Assembly: GCA_023417475.1 (NCBI GenBank)
Contig: JAEZFP010000062.1
Location: 1 to 64,000, forward strand
DNA length: 64,000 nt
Origin: Bacillota bacterium
Lineage (GTDB): Bacteria > Bacillota > UBA4882 > UBA8346
Reading direction: 5' to 3'
Shown here: positions 1 to 8,108 of the stretch, in pieces
Layout: every line of letters starts with the position of its first letter
Numbering within the stretch: position 1 is the first letter of the stretch
Made by a program: the position numbers and the translations under genes
The notes under the pieces: model-generated
Told to the model about the DNA's origin: nothing
Seen by the model: only the letters and a program-made list of their open reading frames with translations
Databases searched by the model: none

Positions 1-10
1 TAACGAATTA

Positions 11-126
11 TTATGCCGAGTTAAAATACAATGAGCATCGATGTTTAACTGTTTTGTAACAATAACTCGGCATAATATCTAGCTCCACATAAGGTGGGTT
101 ATGCCTAGCTCGGCATAACCCACCTT
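11..126. repeat. Cluster of inverted TTATGCCGAG repeats
   Basis: TTATGCCGAGTTA occurs at 11-23 and its exact reverse complement at 63-75. A third copy lies inside a palindrome with perfect 15-bp arms at 91-105 and 112-126 around a 6-base loop. The outer 8 bases of each arm (AAGGTGGG) match the reverse-transcriptase codons at the break, so the gene was rearranged exactly here. Repeated, oppositely oriented copies of one short motif are typical of recombinase or transposase binding sites at element ends. I do not recognise the element, and its body would lie to the left of the window. Confidence 0.6.
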
Positions 127-856
127 GAGGTACTCCAACTCCTGTTTCTTTGAAAGTATGATTTATAACAACGCCTGCTTTTAAATACTTATGAATGAGC
201 GATATTACTCTTCCATCTTTGATTGTTCTCGAAAGGATTTCTATAAGCTTACTTTGATTTACTGTATCAAAGTATTTCTCTAAGTCCATATCTACTACGT
301 AAATAAAGCCTTCGTTTGTATTCTCTATACATTTCTTCATGGCATCGTGAGCACTTCGTTTTGGTCGAAAACCGTAACTGTTATCTGAGAATTGTTTCTC
401 AAATATAGGTGTTAATACTTGTGATATTGCTTGCTGTATTACCCTATCAACCACAGTAGGTATCCCTAGATTTCTCATTTTCCCATTATCCTTGGGTATT
501 TCTACCCTTCTTACGGGGTTCGGACAGTATTTACCATCCTTGATTGATTGGAATAGTTGCCTTTGGTTCTCTTTAAGATATGGTAGAAGTTCATCTACTC
601 CCATCTTATCAACCCCTCCAGCTCCTTTGTTAGCTTTTACCTTCTCATATGCTTGATAAAGGTTATCTTTAGCTAATATCTTTTCCAATAATTTTTCCGT
701 CGACAAGTCTGTGTTGATGATGTTGTTTTCAGTTATCCTTGAAGAAGCATACGCTTCTACATACTCTTTCCGTTCCGCGGATACCATTTGCAGATAGCCT
801 TCATCCATTCCATTATGAAGTTTTCTGTATTTTATTTCTTCGGTAGTAACATTCAT
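11..856 (-). pseudogene. ltrA: Group II intron reverse transcriptase/maturase, 3' part lost
   Basis: This is the N-terminal part of an LtrA-type group II intron-encoded protein, which copies intron RNA into DNA and helps it splice. Visible reverse-transcriptase signatures are the NKGAGGVDKM start block, the FRPKRSAHDAM block, the catalytic-region block VVDMDLEKYFDTV and the GVPQGG block near residue 240. Right after GVPQGG the family sequence stops. The last 35 or so codons are unrelated and are encoded by the inverted repeats at 11-126. The catalytic YADD box, the maturase domain and any endonuclease are missing, so the product cannot be active. The start lies behind an AGGAG sequence. The gene sits inside intron RNA whose 5' end is at 1262. 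The fragment is clearly recognisable; what cut it is inferred. Confidence 0.85.
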
Positions 857-1262
857 TTACTTTCATCTCCTAAAGTTCTGCCCTTCCCAAATGTAGTCGA
901 CCACATCTGGTACTATGGCTTCTGCTGACTTCTCACGATAAATCTTGTTTCAACCGTGTTTCATACGTTATGTTTTCACACGTCCGTGAGACCTCCCCAG
1001 GTAAGAACGCAATCTTTCCTTCCATCTATCTGCCACATCTACACTGTATGTTTCTGGATAGTTTTCGGGTTAAGTTTGATCAGCAACCTCACCCAACACA
1101 CATTTGCCTTATGTGGTTTCTGTTCGTCAGACCGGAAGTTTGCCGTAAGCTTCCTTCAGATTCCACCTCGCGGTGGACACCCTTGCTCTTAGCTATGTGC
1201 TTGGCACTATCTACCCGCACTCGGGACTTTCTCCCGTTAGATTGCTCCCATGCTGGGCGCAC
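857..1262 (-). ncRNA. 5' portion of group II intron RNA
   Basis: On the minus strand the sequence from 1262 begins GTGCGCCCAGCATGGG, a typical group II intron 5' end with the GUGCG start. About 400 structured, non-coding bases follow before the reverse-transcriptase start. This region would hold domains I to III of the ribozyme, with the protein gene looped out of domain IV. Domains V and VI lie beyond the truncation and are absent, so the intron should not be able to splice. The short open frames on the plus strand here are not supported as genes. Confidence 0.7.
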
Positions 1263-1267
1263 TGACT

Positions 1268-1300
1268 AAAAACCGGGCGGATCTTCGCCCGGTTTTTTTT
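1268..1300 (+). terminator. Rho-independent terminator next to the intron 5' end
   Basis: AAAAACCGGGCG and CGCCCGGTTTTT pair around a 6-base loop and are followed by eight T residues on the plus strand. It can also work on the minus strand. There the group II intron begins about six bases past the stem, the placement preferred by terminator-targeting (class C) group II introns. Confidence 0.85.
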
Positions 1301-1344
1301 GGTTAATCCGGTTTTGTTCTCCGCCAAACCATCTCATTTCATTC

Positions 1345-1373
1345 TTTCAAGCCTCGACCGGTCATGGTATACT
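1345..1373 (+). promoter_or_regulatory. Extended -10 promoter candidate
   Basis: TGGTATACT at 1365-1373 is an extended -10 element. The base 17 bp upstream is only a weak -35 (TTTCAA). It lies 35 bp ahead of the GTG start of the phosphatidyltransferase gene. Confidence 0.45.
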
Positions 1374-1408
1374 GGCATCAAACAAACATCTAAGTGAGCT
1401 GATCGCTT

Positions 1409-1939
1409 GTGAACACCCTCCCCAATCTGTTGACGCTGGCCCGGATCGTTCTTTCGCTGGCCTTACTGACGGTCAAACCGTTAACCGCCGTCTTTTTAGC
1501 GATCTATCTTTGCTGTGGGGTCAGCGATATGCTGGACGGTCCTATCGCCCGCCGTACCGGTACGGTCAGCGACCTGGGACGACGGCTCGACTCGCTCGCC
1601 GACTTAATCATGGTGACGGTTTTGATCTGGATGTTAGCGCCGCTGCTCAACTTGACCCTGCCTATCATCGGTTGGATCGTGGGCATCGCCGTCATTCGCC
1701 TGGCCTCCCTGGCGGTGGTGCTGCTCAAGTTTCACACCGTTGAAATCCTGCATACCTACGCCAATAAACTGACCGGTTTGGTCTTGTTTCTGTTCCCGAT
1801 CGCGCTGATCTGGGTCCGCGTTGCGTGGCTGGTCCCCTTCTGTTGCGCCGTCGCGACCGTTGCGGCCGTTGAAGAATTGGCGATCTTGCTTGTTTCCCAA
1901 CAGTTGCCAACCGAGCGGAAGAGTATTTTTGTGAAATAA
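1409..1939 (+). CDS. CDP-alcohol phosphatidyltransferase family protein
   Basis: This is a small integral-membrane enzyme of 176 residues that would transfer a phosphoalcohol onto a CDP-linked lipid in phospholipid synthesis. The CDP-alcohol phosphotransferase signature DGx2ARx8Gx3Dx3D is present near residues 40-67, with DMLDGPIARRTG followed by GRRLDSLAD, so the four metal-binding aspartates are kept. Four to five hydrophobic segments surround it. The size fits phosphatidylglycerophosphate synthase (PgsA-like) or a related enzyme, and the acceptor alcohol cannot be told from the sequence. The start is a GTG with a poor ribosome-binding site. The gene stands alone, converging on ychF. Confidence 0.85.
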   Translation: MNTLPNLLTLARIVLSLALLTVKPLTAVFLAIYLCCGVSDMLDGPIARRTGTVSDLGRRLDSLADLIMVTVLIWMLAPLLNLTLPIIGWIVGIAVIRLASLAVVLLKFHTVEILHTYANKLTGLVLFLFPIALIWVRVAWLVPFCCAVATVAAVEELAILLVSQQLPTERKSIFVK

Positions 1940-1941
1940 AC

Positions 1942-1976
1942 GGTGAATCGCCCCCCTTATGGCGGTGGAATTCACC
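1942..1976. terminator. Imperfect hairpin between convergent genes
   Basis: GGTGAAT pairs with ATTCACC, and an inner CGCC/GGCG pair extends the stem with a small bulge. It follows the phosphatidyltransferase stop directly and lies between two convergent genes. There is no clear T-run, so terminator function is tentative. Confidence 0.35.
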
Positions 1977-2048
1977 TGCTTCCGACCAATAAAAAAGCAG
2001 ATCCTCAACGAATCCGCCTTCATCATTATTATCTTATCTGTCACGGCA

Positions 2049-3167
2049 TTACACGTTAAACCGGAACAACGTCACGTCGCCGTCTTGCATCACATACTCC
2101 TTACCTTCCAACCGGACTAGACCCTTTTCCCGGGCTGCCGCATAGGTGCCGCAGGCCATCAGGTCGGTGTAGCTGACAATCTCCGCCCGGATAAACCCTT
2201 TTTCGATGTCGGAGTGAATTTTTCCGGCCGCTTGCGGGGCTTTAGTGCCTTTGGTGATGGTCCAGGCGCGGACTTCCTGTTTTCCGGCGGTTAGGAAACT
2301 GATCAAACCCAACAGCTTGTAACTCTTCTTAATCAGTTGGTCGAGGCCGGATTCCTGCAATCCCAACTCATTTAAATACTCCTGACGTTCCGTCTCGTCC
2401 AATTGAGCGATTTCCTCTTCAATCCGGGCCGAGATCACGATCAGCTCCGCACCGTCCTCAATGACACAAGCCTGCAACTCTTGGACCAATGGATTTTGCG
2501 CCGCGCCGCCGGCCAATTCGTCTTCGGCGATATTGGCGGCGTAAATAACCGGCTTATCGGTGAGTAAAAAGGCCTGCCGGACCAGCAGCCGTTCGTCGGC
2601 GGTAAACTCCATCGCCCGGACCGACTGACCGTTCTCAAGTCCGGTTTTGATCCGCTGATAGATGTTTTGCTCCGCTTGATACTGGGCTTTCAGTTTGGCG
2701 TCATGGGTTTTCATTTGAGCGTTGACCCGTTCCAGCCGTTTTTCAATCGTCTCCAAATCGGCGAAGATCAACTCCAGATTGATCGTCTCCAAGTCGCGAC
2801 GTGGTCCCACCGAACCGTCGACATGGACGATATTGGGGTCCTCAAAGCAACGGACCACATGCACGATGGCGTCCACCTCGCGAATATGCGCCAAAAACTT
2901 ATTGCCCAATCCCTCGCCACGGCTGGCCCCTTTGACCAACCCGGCGATATCCACAAATTCAATGGCGGTTGGAGTGATTTTATCCGGGTCATACATGACG
3001 GCCAACTTGTCCAGCCGTTCATCGGGAACCGCGACAATCCCGACATTTGGATCAATCGTGCAGAATGGATAGTTCGCGCTCTCCGCTCCCGCTTTGGTGA
3101 TGGCGTTAAATAAGGTGCTTTTGCCGACATTCGGCAATCCGACAATCCCTAGCTTCAAGTCAGTCAT
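2049..3167 (-). CDS. ychF: Redox-regulated ATPase/GTPase YchF (Ola1 family)
   Basis: This 372-residue protein is a full-length YchF, a cytoplasmic Obg-related P-loop nucleotidase that binds ribosomes and is linked to stress responses. The Walker A motif GLPNVGKST is near residue 10, the DIAGLVKGAS switch follows, and NIAE stands where GTPases have NKxD; this change gives YchF its preference for ATP. The C-terminal TGS-like domain ends in the usual DVTLFRFNV. The listed ATG has its AAGGG directly against it. A TTG three codons later would give the common start MKLGIVG with better spacing, so the true start may be at 3158. Confidence 0.96.
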   Translation of the reverse strand: MTDLKLGIVGLPNVGKSTLFNAITKAGAESANYPFCTIDPNVGIVAVPDERLDKLAVMYDPDKITPTAIEFVDIAGLVKGASRGEGLGNKFLAHIREVDAIVHVVRCFEDPNIVHVDGSVGPRRDLETINLELIFADLETIEKRLERVNAQMKTHDAKLKAQYQAEQNIYQRIKTGLENGQSVRAMEFTADERLLVRQAFLLTDKPVIYAANIAEDELAGGAAQNPLVQELQACVIEDGAELIVISARIEEEIAQLDETERQEYLNELGLQESGLDQLIKKSYKLLGLISFLTAGKQEVRAWTITKGTKAPQAAGKIHSDIEKGFIRAEIVSYTDLMACGTYAAAREKGLVRLEGKEYVMQDGDVTLFRFNV

Positions 3168-3363
3168 CCCTTCAATTCGGTAGATTCTTTATTAAGTATT
3201 CGCCGACGGCGAACGAGATTTCATAACCTTTTTATTATAAAAGAATCTGGGATAGAATACAAATTAAAATTTTCATCCACTCAATGCGACCATCCTAACA
3301 AACCCTGAGAGTATGTTTTGGGAAAGGAAGCGGTAGTCTACAATCCTCGTTTCACGTCGAAGC

Positions 3364-3406
3364 GACAGCCCCCAAATGAACGTTGACGGTTCATTTGGGG
3401 GCTGTC
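3364..3406. terminator. Perfect 18-bp inverted repeat
   Basis: The arms at 3364-3381 and 3389-3406 are exact complements around a 7-base loop, one of the longest perfect hairpins in the window. It lies downstream of the minus-strand HtrA gene and upstream of ychF. No T-run follows on either strand, so it may end transcription weakly or protect the 3' end of the htrA mRNA. Confidence 0.55.
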
Positions 3407-3439
3407 CGGTTGTTTGAGCCTGTCTGGTTATGAAAGTTC

Positions 3440-4609
3440 TCAGCGATCCTCGGAGAAGGTCAGCTTCAAATTAAGTTGCTTGCTATTCCGGTAGATCACG
3501 ACGTTCACGGTATCGCCGGCATGATAGGATTTTTTAATCTCATTGATGTCGCTCATCGACCGGAGCTTTTTCCCTGCCAAGCTGACCAGGATGTCGCCCT
3601 TCTGGATTCCGGCATTGGCGGCGCCGCCTCCGACGGTGACGCCCGTTACATAGATGCCGACCGGAATATTATAATATTGGGCCAAGGCGTCGCTGATATC
3701 CTGACCGGAGATGCCCACCAACGGCCGGCCTTTGACGTAACCGTACATGATCAGTTGACTGATAATCGGTTTGGCGGTGTTGATCGGAATGGCGAAACCC
3801 AATCCTTCCACGCCCGACTCGGCGATTTTGATGGTATTGATCCCGATCACCTGACCCCGGCTATTGACCAAGGCTCCGCCGCTATTACCGGGATTGATGG
3901 CGGCATCGGTCTGAATGAGGTTCAATGTCTTATCGCTGGTCGTGACCGTACGGTTTAACGCGCTGATCACACCGGAGGTGACCGAACCCATGAACTCCAT
4001 CCCCAATGGGTTTCCAATGGCCACCGCCAACTCTCCCACTTCCAACTGGGATGAATCGCCCAATTCCGCCACGCTCAAATTGGGCAGGTCAATTTTGATC
4101 ACCGCCAGATCATTGAGGGCGTCGCCTCCGACGAATTTGGCTTTCGCTTGCCGTTTATCGGGCAGAAACACTTCCAACGTTGTATTTTGGTTACCATACA
4201 CTTTCGGATCGGCGTTTTCGACCACATGATAATTGGTCATAATGTAGCCGTCTTTATTGATGATAATGCCCGATCCTTCCGCTTGCGACTTATTGTTCGC
4301 GCCGAAGAACTGCGCCCCCGGCGCTGTCACCGTCATCCGGATTCCCACGGTGGACGGCCCCACTTTCTTAGCGATCTGGGTCACCGACGACAATGAACCG
4401 TTGGACGTGGTGTTGATCGTCTTCGCGACCGGGCTGTCGCTGGAACCGGATGCGCTCAGTCCCAACACTGCCGTTTGCTTCTGCAATTGTTTGGAAAAAA
4501 TTACACTGATTCCGGCGCCTACCAATAGGCTACTCAGCACCGCGCTGAGCGTCATCAAGATAATTCCGGTTTTTAGTTGAATAGTTTTTTCGGTAGAGTT
4601 CCAATTCAT
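3440..4609 (-). CDS. htrA: HtrA/DegP-like serine protease, membrane anchored
   Basis: This is an envelope quality-control protease of 389 residues that would degrade misfolded exported proteins outside the membrane. One N-terminal membrane anchor (about residues 14-37) is followed by a low-complexity linker. A trypsin-like domain follows with the full triad: His128 in NYHVVEN, Asp167 in LNDLAVIKID and Ser243 in GNSGGAL. One PDZ domain lies at about residues 290-385. This is the usual layout of Firmicutes HtrA. The ATG follows GAGGTG at seven bases. The gene is monocistronic as far as can be seen. Confidence 0.95.
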   Translation of the reverse strand: MNWNSTEKTIQLKTGIILMTLSAVLSSLLVGAGISVIFSKQLQKQTAVLGLSASGSSDSPVAKTINTTSNGSLSSVTQIAKKVGPSTVGIRMTVTAPGAQFFGANNKSQAEGSGIIINKDGYIMTNYHVVENADPKVYGNQNTTLEVFLPDKRQAKAKFVGGDALNDLAVIKIDLPNLSVAELGDSSQLEVGELAVAIGNPLGMEFMGSVTSGVISALNRTVTTSDKTLNLIQTDAAINPGNSGGALVNSRGQVIGINTIKIAESGVEGLGFAIPINTAKPIISQLIMYGYVKGRPLVGISGQDISDALAQYYNIPVGIYVTGVTVGGGAANAGIQKGDILVSLAGKKLRSMSDINEIKKSYHAGDTVNVVIYRNSKQLNLKLTFSEDR

Positions 4610-4702
4610 CCCTGAGCACCTCGCTTTTTATTACTGCCATTGTAGTGCTTAGTTATGAATTTTTAATGGAGAACTAGCGAGGATTTTGTGAATTTGCGCC
4701 GA

Positions 4703-5359
4703 TCACTTAATTAAGGTGATATACTGGTACATCATCCAAAAATGACAGAAACTGCCCAGCAAGACAAAGAGATGAAAAATTTCGTGAAACCCAAAGACGT
4801 CCGGGAAGGGATTGGGTCGCTTCAACCCGTAGATCACCGCTCCCACCGTGTAAAATAAACCGCCGGCCAACAACCAGCCGACCCCGCCCAGCGGCACCGT
4901 TTGCAACAACGGCTGGGTGGCGATCGCCACCAGCCAACCCATGGCAATATACACCACCGTACTTAACCAACGGGGGGCATTTAACCAAAATATTTTGGTT
5001 ACGATCCCGACCAGCGCCAAACCCCAAATACAACCGAACAGACTCCAGCCCCAAGGTCCACGTAACGGGAGCAAACAAATGGGCGTGTAGGTTCCGGCGA
5101 TCAAAAAAAAGATTAAGCCGTGATCGAATTTCCGCAAAATCGTCGTTCCTTTTTGCGACAGCGGCAACCAATGGTATAAGGTACTGGCGGTATAGAGCAA
5201 AATCATACTGGCGCCAAAAATGGCGAACGCTACTACTTGCCACGCGTTGCCGGCCGCCGCCCCGCGGTAAACCAATAATACCAGCCCCACGATGGATAAG
5301 ACCACCCCGATACAATGCGTCAATCCGCTTAGCGGATCTTTTAATGTTTTCTTCGCCAT
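4703..5359 (-). CDS. Hemolysin III family membrane protein
   Basis: This is a seven-helix membrane protein of the hemolysin III / PAQR superfamily, 218 residues from the chosen start. Family marks are DPLSGLTHCIG at the N-terminus, STLYHW, the FDHGLIFFLIAGTYTP block and HEIFHLFVLLGSFCHFW at the end. The histidines of these blocks form the probable metal site of the superfamily. The ATG at 5359 follows GAGGGG at proper spacing, so I prefer it to the ATG 12 codons upstream. The cellular role is not established for most members; some have been reported as haemolytic. Confidence 0.9.
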   Translation of the reverse strand: MAKKTLKDPLSGLTHCIGVVLSIVGLVLLVYRGAAAGNAWQVVAFAIFGASMILLYTASTLYHWLPLSQKGTTILRKFDHGLIFFLIAGTYTPICLLPLRGPWGWSLFGCIWGLALVGIVTKIFWLNAPRWLSTVVYIAMGWLVAIATQPLLQTVPLGGVGWLLAGGLFYTVGAVIYGLKRPNPFPDVFGFHEIFHLFVLLGSFCHFWMMYQYITLIK

Positions 5360-5453
5360 GTTCCCCTCTATACTGTACATCGTTTCTCTCTTCACATTTT
5401 CGCTTTATGGTAGACGATCCCTGCCGGCTCCGGGATTTTTTTCACGCGCGTCC

Positions 5454-5504
5454 TTGACGCAAGGATCCCCTTTACATATAATGTTAGTAAAGTAAACTTA
5501 CTAA
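5454..5504 (+). promoter_or_regulatory. Promoter with palindromic MarR operator
   Basis: TTGACG at 5454-5459 and TATAAT at 5477-5482 are separated by exactly 17 bp. A dyad TTAGTAA-N7-TTACTAA at 5484-5504 covers the expected transcription start, ahead of the MarR gene at 5517. It contains GTAAACTTAC, repeated in reverse orientation after the gene. The arrangement is that of an autorepressed marR promoter. Confidence 0.8.
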
Positions 5505-5516
5505 ATACGGTGAACC

Positions 5517-5951
5517 ATGCAACTCGAAGCCAATTTGGTCTATATCGTTGAAATCTTTAATAAAATTCTCTGCGAAGCCAAGGAAGCCGCCATCGGCCAA
5601 GTGGAACTGGGCAAACTAACCTTGCCCCAATTCCGGTATTTAGAAGCGATTCACCGGTTGGGCAACCCTACCTTTACCGAATTGAAGGATTATTTGAACG
5701 TCACCAAAGCCAGCGTCACCTCGATCATTGATCGCTTGATCAAAACCGGCTATGTGATTAAAATCCGTTCGGCCGAGGATTCCCGTTCGTACCATCTGCA
5801 TTTGACCGCTAAAGCGCAACGGTTAATGACCGCCGAACACGAAGCCTTAACGAAACTGGTAGCCGAGATCAAAAAACACGTCAACGAGGACGAAACGGAA
5901 CAGTTGAACCGGATCTTCGCCAAACTGGTCAACGGAATGGGTAATCCCTAA
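5517..5951 (+). CDS. MarR family transcriptional regulator
   Basis: This is a 144-residue winged-helix regulator of the MarR family, normally a dimer that represses its own and neighbouring genes until a ligand or oxidant releases it. The DNA-binding helix-turn-helix lies at about residues 45-75 (FTELKDYLNVTKASVTSIIDRL), followed by the wing with SAEDSRSYHLHLT, close to the family DxRS motif. Dimer helices flank it. A strong promoter with a dyad operator precedes it and a second operator half follows it, ahead of an aldo-keto reductase. The likely regulon is therefore itself plus that reductase. The ligand is unknown. Confidence 0.92.
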   Translation: MQLEANLVYIVEIFNKILCEAKEAAIGQVELGKLTLPQFRYLEAIHRLGNPTFTELKDYLNVTKASVTSIIDRLIKTGYVIKIRSAEDSRSYHLHLTAKAQRLMTAEHEALTKLVAEIKKHVNEDETEQLNRIFAKLVNGMGNP

Positions 5952-5968
5952 TGAGTTTTATTTAAATA

Positions 5969-5978
5969 GTAAGTTTAC
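5969..5978. promoter_or_regulatory. Second MarR operator candidate
   Basis: GTAAGTTTAC is the exact reverse complement of the core of the operator upstream of the MarR gene. It lies between that gene and the aldo-keto reductase start, within an imperfect TAGTAA/TTACCA dyad, so it is placed to control the reductase. Confidence 0.5.
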
Positions 5979-6035
5979 CAAACAAACATTGGCACTGTAA
6001 GCAAGTGATTACCAAAATCCAAAGGAGGCCCTCCC

Positions 6036-7283
6036 ATGCGTTATCGCGAAATGCCCAACACCGGTGATTCGCTATCGATTTTAGGCTTTGGCTGTATGCG
6101 TTTCCCGGAAAAAGGGGGTCGGATCGACGAAGTCCCCGCCGAACAGTTGGTTTTGCAGGCGGTCGCGGCCGGGATCAATTATTTCGATACCGCTTTCCCC
6201 TATCACAACGGTCAGAGCGAAACCTTCTTAGGCCAAGTGCTCGCCCGGAACGGTCTGCGTGACAAGGTGAAGATCGCCACCAAATTACCGCAATGGCAGG
6301 TCAAGCAGGCGACTGACTTTGAAACCTGTTTAAAAACCCAACTCGCGAAGCTGCAGACCGAGCAGATTGATTATTATTTGGTCCACAATCTTACCGGCGG
6401 CAGTTGGGACCGGTTAGTGTCGATCGGGATTAAGGAATGGCTGACCCAGGCCAAACAAAGCGGTCGTCTTGGTCATGTGGGTTTTTCATTTCACGGCACC
6501 TTGCCCGATTTCAAACGGATCATTGAGGAATTCGACTGGGAGTTTTGCCAGATTCAATATAATTTCCTGGACGAGGAGAATCAAGCCGGTACCGCGGGAT
6601 TGGAGTTCGCGGCCGCCCGAGGCTTGGGAGTGATCGTTATGGAACCGTTGCGCGGCGGTAATCTCGCCCGGAATATCCCGCCGCCGGTCGAAGCGTTATG
6701 GGATCAAGCGGCAAACCGGCGTTCGCCGGCCGAATGGGCGCTGCGTTGGGTCTGGAATCGCCCCGAAGTCGGTTTGATCTTGTCGGGAATGACCACCGCC
6801 GAACAACTGGCTGAGAATGTCGACATTGCCGCCACCGCCGCACCAAATGCCCTCTCCGCCAAGGAATTGGATTTGGTTCGGCAAGTGGCCCTAACCTATC
6901 GGCGCCTGATGAAAGCCGGCTGTACCGGATGCCGTTATTGCCTGCCCTGTCCGTATGGGGTCGATATCCCCTACTGCTTTGAACTTTACAATAACGCCAG
7001 TATGTTTGATCAAGGCAGCCGGGCGCGCTTCAATTATCTCTTTGCTTTGGGAGGAATCCTCAACGGCGTCACCGGCTATGCGTCCCAATGCAAACAATGC
7101 GGTCAATGCCTGAAAGCCTGCCCGCAACACTTGGAAATCCCAACCCTGCTCAAAGCCGTCCAACGCGAACTGGAACGTTGCTGGACCAAACCCATGGCGC
7201 GGCTGGCGCAAATATTTTTAACCCGGCAAATGAACAAAATGAACCGTCAAGTTCAAATGGGAAATCGCTCCAAAACGCAATAA
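6036..7283 (+). CDS. Aldo/keto reductase with C-terminal iron-sulphur domain
   Basis: This 415-residue cytoplasmic oxidoreductase joins an aldo-keto reductase barrel to a ferredoxin-like tail. The catalytic tetrad is complete: Asp51 and Tyr56 in FDTAFPY, Lys83 in ATKLP and His117 in YYLVHN. The tail carries two clustered cysteine sets, Cys296/299/302/305 in the family motif CTGCRYCLPCP and Cys352/355/358/362 in CKQCGQCLKACP, which suggests two [4Fe-4S] clusters. Proteins of this layout are common in anaerobes, but their substrates are mostly unknown. An AAAGGAGG sits seven bases before the ATG. It follows the MarR gene and is probably controlled by it. Confidence 0.93.
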   Translation: MRYREMPNTGDSLSILGFGCMRFPEKGGRIDEVPAEQLVLQAVAAGINYFDTAFPYHNGQSETFLGQVLARNGLRDKVKIATKLPQWQVKQATDFETCLKTQLAKLQTEQIDYYLVHNLTGGSWDRLVSIGIKEWLTQAKQSGRLGHVGFSFHGTLPDFKRIIEEFDWEFCQIQYNFLDEENQAGTAGLEFAAARGLGVIVMEPLRGGNLARNIPPPVEALWDQAANRRSPAEWALRWVWNRPEVGLILSGMTTAEQLAENVDIAATAAPNALSAKELDLVRQVALTYRRLMKAGCTGCRYCLPCPYGVDIPYCFELYNNASMFDQGSRARFNYLFALGGILNGVTGYASQCKQCGQCLKACPQHLEIPTLLKAVQRELERCWTKPMARLAQIFLTRQMNKMNRQVQMGNRSKTQ

Positions 7284-7309
7284 GGTGATGGCCGATTAGG
7301 GAAAAAATA

Positions 7310-7344
7310 AAAAAGCTGCCATGGTGTTAACCCGACAGCTTTTT
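7310..7344. terminator. Bidirectional terminator
   Basis: AAAAAGCTG and CAGCTTTTT pair across a 17-base loop and lie between the convergent aldo-keto reductase and DJ-1/PfpI genes. The A-run and T-run serve both directions. Confidence 0.75.
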
Positions 7345-7372
7345 ACTGTACAAATAAATGATAATCCAAACT

Positions 7373-7930
7373 TTATTGGAGCGCAGCCACCAAAGCGTTA
7401 CTAAAAACCGTCAGATCGCCCGGTGTTCTGGATGAGATGAGGTTGCCGTCGATTACCAACGGTTCATCCAAATAAATCGCCCCGGCGTTGATTAAGTCAT
7501 CCACCATATTCTCGGCGCAAGTCAGATCCTTGCCTTTCACCAATCCTGCGGAGATCAAGATTTGCGGGCCGTGACAGATTGCGCCGATCGTTTTCTTCCG
7601 GGCATACATCGTTTTGACCAACCCTAAAACTTCGGGAATAATCCGCAAAGTTCCGGGCGCGTGGCCGCCAGGCAGTAATAAGGCGTCAAATTCGGCAGCG
7701 TCAACCTCATTGATCAACTTGTCCGCCTTTAGCTTGATCAGTTCTTTCCGTTGTTCGGCCGGGAGTTTGTACGATAAATGATCCGAGACTCCAACCGTGA
7801 TATGTTCCGGTTTTACTCCGGCTACGATAACTGTGGCTCCGGCGTCTTGCAGCGCTTGAATGGGTGTCAAAAGTTCAAGATGATGATAGCCTTCATTGAC
7901 AATTGCGATCACTTTTTTGTTCGTTAACAT
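7373..7930 (-). CDS. DJ-1/PfpI family protein
   Basis: This 185-residue protein has the glutamine-amidotransferase-like fold of the DJ-1/PfpI family. The nucleophile elbow AICHGPQ gives Cys119 followed by His120, as in PfpI-type proteases and deglycase-like members. LLPGGHAPG and NEGYHHLEL are the other family blocks. Members act in protein or carbonyl-stress repair, but the exact reaction cannot be assigned. The ATG follows AAAGGTGG. It is a single gene read from a promoter region with an unusual double dyad. Confidence 0.9.
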   Translation of the reverse strand: MLTNKKVIAIVNEGYHHLELLTPIQALQDAGATVIVAGVKPEHITVGVSDHLSYKLPAEQRKELIKLKADKLINEVDAAEFDALLLPGGHAPGTLRIIPEVLGLVKTMYARKKTIGAICHGPQILISAGLVKGKDLTCAENMVDDLINAGAIYLDEPLVIDGNLISSRTPGDLTVFSNALVAALQ

Positions 7931-7934
7931 GATG

Positions 7935-7978
7935 AGACCACCTTTCTGTTCTCTATTATAGAGAATTCCCGGTGGTCT
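7935..7978 (-). promoter_or_regulatory. Nested dyad over the -10 of the DJ-1/PfpI gene
   Basis: An outer inverted repeat AGACCACC/GGTGGTCT (7935-7942, 7971-7978) and an inner one TTCTCTA/TAGAGAA (7949-7955, 7959-7965) share the same centre. The minus-strand TATAAT at 7960-7955 lies in the middle. No good -35 is visible, which would suit a promoter needing an activator or controlled by a repressor. Confidence 0.5.
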
Positions 7979-8108
7979 TTCTGTGCAAAAGTTGCTTTAT
8001 TCTATTGTTAACTTGCGAAAATAACGCACTTTTCTCAATTCAGCGCTGCTTTTTCAAAACAGGCGGACTTTGTGGCAAAAACCGCCGTTTTTTGAAAAAT
8101 GCGGCTGG

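Noticed and set aside
956..1269. Two plus-strand open frames of 78 and 99 codons
   Set aside because: They lie antisense within the group II intron ribozyme region and lack ribosome-binding sites and family resemblance.
1634..2044. Minus-strand frame of 136 codons across the phosphatidyltransferase gene
   Set aside because: It is antisense to a clear gene, with a low-complexity D/G/R/Q translation typical of a shadow frame.
3364..3406. Small RNA gene from the 18-bp hairpin
   Set aside because: No promoter or T-run is seen on either strand; it is better explained as a 3'-end hairpin of htrA.
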